In this document: positions 6,336 to 8,270 of the stretch, piece after piece | Layout of the letters: every line of letters begins with the position of its first letter | Numbering within the stretch: position 1 is the first letter of the stretch | Origin: Flammeovirgaceae bacterium | Lineage (GTDB): Bacteria > Bacteroidota > Bacteroidia > Cytophagales > Cyclobacteriaceae | Direction: 5' to 3' | NCBI GenBank assembly: GCA_003229495.1 | Contig: QIEB01000199.1 | Location: forward strand, 1 to 8,270 | DNA length: 8,270 nt | Notes under the pieces: generated by a model | Told to the model about the DNA's origin: nothing | The model's database searches: none | Seen by the model: only the letters and a program-made list of their open reading frames with translations | Translations under genes and position numbers: made by a program

Positions 6336-8126
6336 TCATAATGGTAATTTCTCAACCACCATGGCCCTGATCTCAAATTTGCTGGTTATATCTTCTGTTA
6401 ATGATATCTTGAGCATGTAAGGCCCGGTAGTGACTGGTGAAGTATTTAATTCCAGCTCTTTCCATTCTGAAGTTAATGAGTTGGCAGGAATGGATTGTTC
6501 CCATATATTGCCATTTAACGAAAACTCCAGTTTGATTTTTTTCCGGGGCTGATGATCCCTGGCTAACAATTTAAACGCATATGTGCCAGCTTCTACAAAC
6601 CTTACGTTCCATTCAATAGCGTCTCCTGTGGTTTGCCAGCTGCCTGTCCAATCACCATCAACCCCACTGGGGTGAGTGCCTGTGCGCTCTCCCACTAGTC
6701 CCCGATTGCCCCAGAATTCTACATTCCCATAAGCTTTCCCATGATGAGGCTGCAGGTAGACTGGGTTTTCCCCGGCATGCCCCAAAGTAATTTCTATGGA
6801 TTTCAAACCTCTGTCATCAGCGATATCGCTATACCAATTATCATAGGCCGCATTAAGCTCTGATAGAATATCCGGATATTTTTGTGACAAATCTACCTGC
6901 TCTCCACGATCTTCCAGAACATTGTAAAGATCTTTGCCATTGACCATTTTCCAAGGACCTTTTCGTGCCATACCGCCGGGAAAAGAAGCCGGCTCCCCTA
7001 AAGTTTGCAAGGCGAATTTTTCAAAGAAAATCCTCTCCGGTAAAACAGCACTTTCGTTCTCAAGAATTGGCATTAAGCTTATTCCGTCAATATTCAAAGT
7101 ACTAGGAAGGTCAACTCCCAATACCCCCATAATAGTAGGAAGAACGTCAATATGAGCGGCGATCTGATCAGTCTCTGTGGGTTTCCAGTGGTCATTCCAC
7201 AGCCAATAACACTGCGTCCTTATACCACCTTCGTATACCGTGTATTTCTGGTCTCTTAAACCTGCATTATATCTCATTTCCTCTTGTGGGACCTGCCAAC
7301 CATTGATTGGACCGTTATCGCTCATGAAAATCACCATGGTATTTTGTAAAAGGCCTTTAAAAACCAGTGTATCCAATATTCTTCCAACGTTCTGATCGAT
7401 GTTTTCTATCATTCCATATATTCTGGCGGTTCTTTCATCCAGCCCATTTTCCAGGTGGTAATTGATCCAACTACTGTCTATTTGTAGAGGAGTATGGGGA
7501 GCGTTATATGCCAGGTAACAAAAAAAAGGATCAGGACTTTTTTCCAACATGAAGCTCATGGCTTTATCGGTAAGTATGTCTGTTATATATCCCTGATTTT
7601 GAATGTATTTGCCGTTATGTTCGAGAACAGGGTTGAAGTAATTATTAGTGTGGCCTGTGCGGAATCCCAAATATTCATCAAAACCTTGGGCATTGGGAAC
7701 AGAGGGATAGTATTCTCCAAGATGCCATTTTCCAAATAGTGCGGTCCGATAACCCTGCAGTTTCAGAATTTCGGCCATAGTGCTTTCCTCTGGGTCCATG
7801 GTTTCATATCCGTTGGTTACACTACGAACGCCTGTTCGTTGGTGATAACGCCCTGTTAATAAACTGGCTCTGGTAGGCGCGCACACTGGTGACACATAGA
7901 AATAATTAAAACGGACACTTTTTTCAGCTAGTTTGTCAAGATTTGGGGTGCTAATAATGAGGTTTCCACTACTGGATACATCCCCAAATCCCATATCATC
8001 AGTAAGGATCAACAGGATGTTGGGATTGGGAGCTATCTTATTGGAACCTGTAACTTCAGATGGTGTGCACTGCCAGGTGGTTAGAATGACAATAATTATC
8101 AGCAGGCTATCACTAATTGATTTCAT
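6336..8126 (-). CDS. Secreted formylglycine-type sulfatase with C-terminal beta-rich domain, probable lipoprotein
   Basis: 596 residues; hydrolyses sulfate esters, most likely on a glycan. The N-terminus is a hydrophobic signal (about 7-19) ending at Cys20 (TTWQC), a plausible but non-ideal lipoprotein site. The catalytic domain (about 35-440) holds metal ligands Asp43-Asp44 (LTDDMG), the maturation signature CAPTRASLLTGR with Cys82 to become formylglycine and Arg86, GKWHLG (Lys133, His135), NAPHTP (His211), MSDNG (Asp270, Asn271) and YEGGIR preceded by Lys294. All standard active-site residues are present. Cys at the modified site means an FGE-type or anaerobic maturase encoded elsewhere. 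Residues 440-596 add a domain outside the sulfatase core, rich in Trp, Gly and alternating strands (GDWTGSW, WNVRFVEAGTYAF, LEFSLNGNIWEQ), resembling a carbohydrate-binding beta-sandwich. The domain order and the DLYNVLEDRGE segment suit an S1-type arylsulfatase-like enzyme. It converges with the glycosidase-like gene; the specific substrate is unknown. Confidence 0.95.
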   Translation of the reverse strand: MKSISDSLLIIIVILTTWQCTPSEVTGSNKIAPNPNILLILTDDMGFGDVSSSGNLIISTPNLDKLAEKSVRFNYFYVSPVCAPTRASLLTGRYHQRTGVRSVTNGYETMDPEESTMAEILKLQGYRTALFGKWHLGEYYPSVPNAQGFDEYLGFRTGHTNNYFNPVLEHNGKYIQNQGYITDILTDKAMSFMLEKSPDPFFCYLAYNAPHTPLQIDSSWINYHLENGLDERTARIYGMIENIDQNVGRILDTLVFKGLLQNTMVIFMSDNGPINGWQVPQEEMRYNAGLRDQKYTVYEGGIRTQCYWLWNDHWKPTETDQIAAHIDVLPTIMGVLGVDLPSTLNIDGISLMPILENESAVLPERIFFEKFALQTLGEPASFPGGMARKGPWKMVNGKDLYNVLEDRGEQVDLSQKYPDILSELNAAYDNWYSDIADDRGLKSIEITLGHAGENPVYLQPHHGKAYGNVEFWGNRGLVGERTGTHPSGVDGDWTGSWQTTGDAIEWNVRFVEAGTYAFKLLARDHQPRKKIKLEFSLNGNIWEQSIPANSLTSEWKELELNTSPVTTGPYMLKISLTEDITSKFEIRAMVVEKLPL

Positions 8127-8270
8127 TTGAAAGTCTTAATAGCTAATTACAAACTCCGGGATTTTTTACAGTTCTTTTATGGCTACTCATTTCTCATGGA
8201 TACCTAAGTTCGCAATCGATTTCGTTAAAAGTTACTAATAAGCGGTCAAAGCGCAATTATTTATTTCATA
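8127..8270. other. Upstream region of the sulfatase gene, no gene recognised
   Basis: This 144-base AT-rich stretch precedes the sulfatase start and should contain its promoter. I searched the minus strand for TAnnTTTG and found no full match; a lone TTTG lies about 25 bases before the ATG. No convincing coding frame, RNA gene or repeat is visible up to the right edge. Confidence 0.5.

Noticed and set aside
1..8270. Anti-phage, toxin-antitoxin, CRISPR or mobile-element content
   Set aside because: No repeat-spacer array, transposase, integrase, terminal inverted repeats or small toxin/antitoxin pair is visible; every larger frame belongs to a recognisable housekeeping, signalling or glycan-related family.

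Overview
The window looks like chromosomal DNA of a Bacteroidota bacterium, probably free-living or marine. Three signs point there. Base composition is moderate (GC in the low 40s by eye). The cyclase protein has the cyclase / three-helix / TolB-like / TPR architecture common in that phylum. A CxPxR-type sulfatase sits beside exported sugar-active enzymes. No 16S or other phylogenetic marker is present, so this placement is inference.

Layout. (1) 1-705, plus strand: the 3' part of an RraA/HMG-aldolase-family gene that enters from the left edge. (2) 706-840: a short C-rich, G-poor spacer carrying a 22-bp imperfect tandem repeat that runs into the end of the next gene. (3) 841-1278, minus strand: a compact cytoplasmic cyclophilin. 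(4) 1279-1428: a divergent regulatory gap, with a possible Bacteroidota -7 element for the cyclophilin and an AT-only palindrome ahead of the next gene. (5) 1429-3678, plus strand: a membrane-anchored class III nucleotidyl cyclase with TolB/FlgO-like and TPR regions. (6) 3731-5119, plus strand: a Tat-exported mandelate-racemase-type enolase superfamily enzyme. (7) 5172-6257, plus strand: a secreted TIM-barrel protein with the two catalytic Glu of clan GH-A. (8) 6258-6335: a convergent gap with a weak hairpin. (9) 6336-8126, minus strand: a secreted, probably lipid-anchored sulfatase with an extra C-terminal beta-rich domain. (10) 8127-8270: the upstream region of the sulfatase, with nothing else recognisable. 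No gene-free stretch exceeds 300 bases.

How the genes may fit together. The enolase-superfamily enzyme, the putative glycosidase and the sulfatase are all predicted to leave the cytoplasm and are adjacent. They fit a small locus for cutting and desulfating a sulfated, acidic glycan and modifying a released sugar acid. The RraA-family protein could in principle act on the resulting 2-keto acids, but two unrelated genes separate it from the others and it lacks one acidic residue of the aldolase signature. No SusC/SusD pair, polysaccharide lyase or transporter is visible, so the pathway is a hypothesis. No RNA genes, CRISPR arrays, mobile elements or phage genes were seen.
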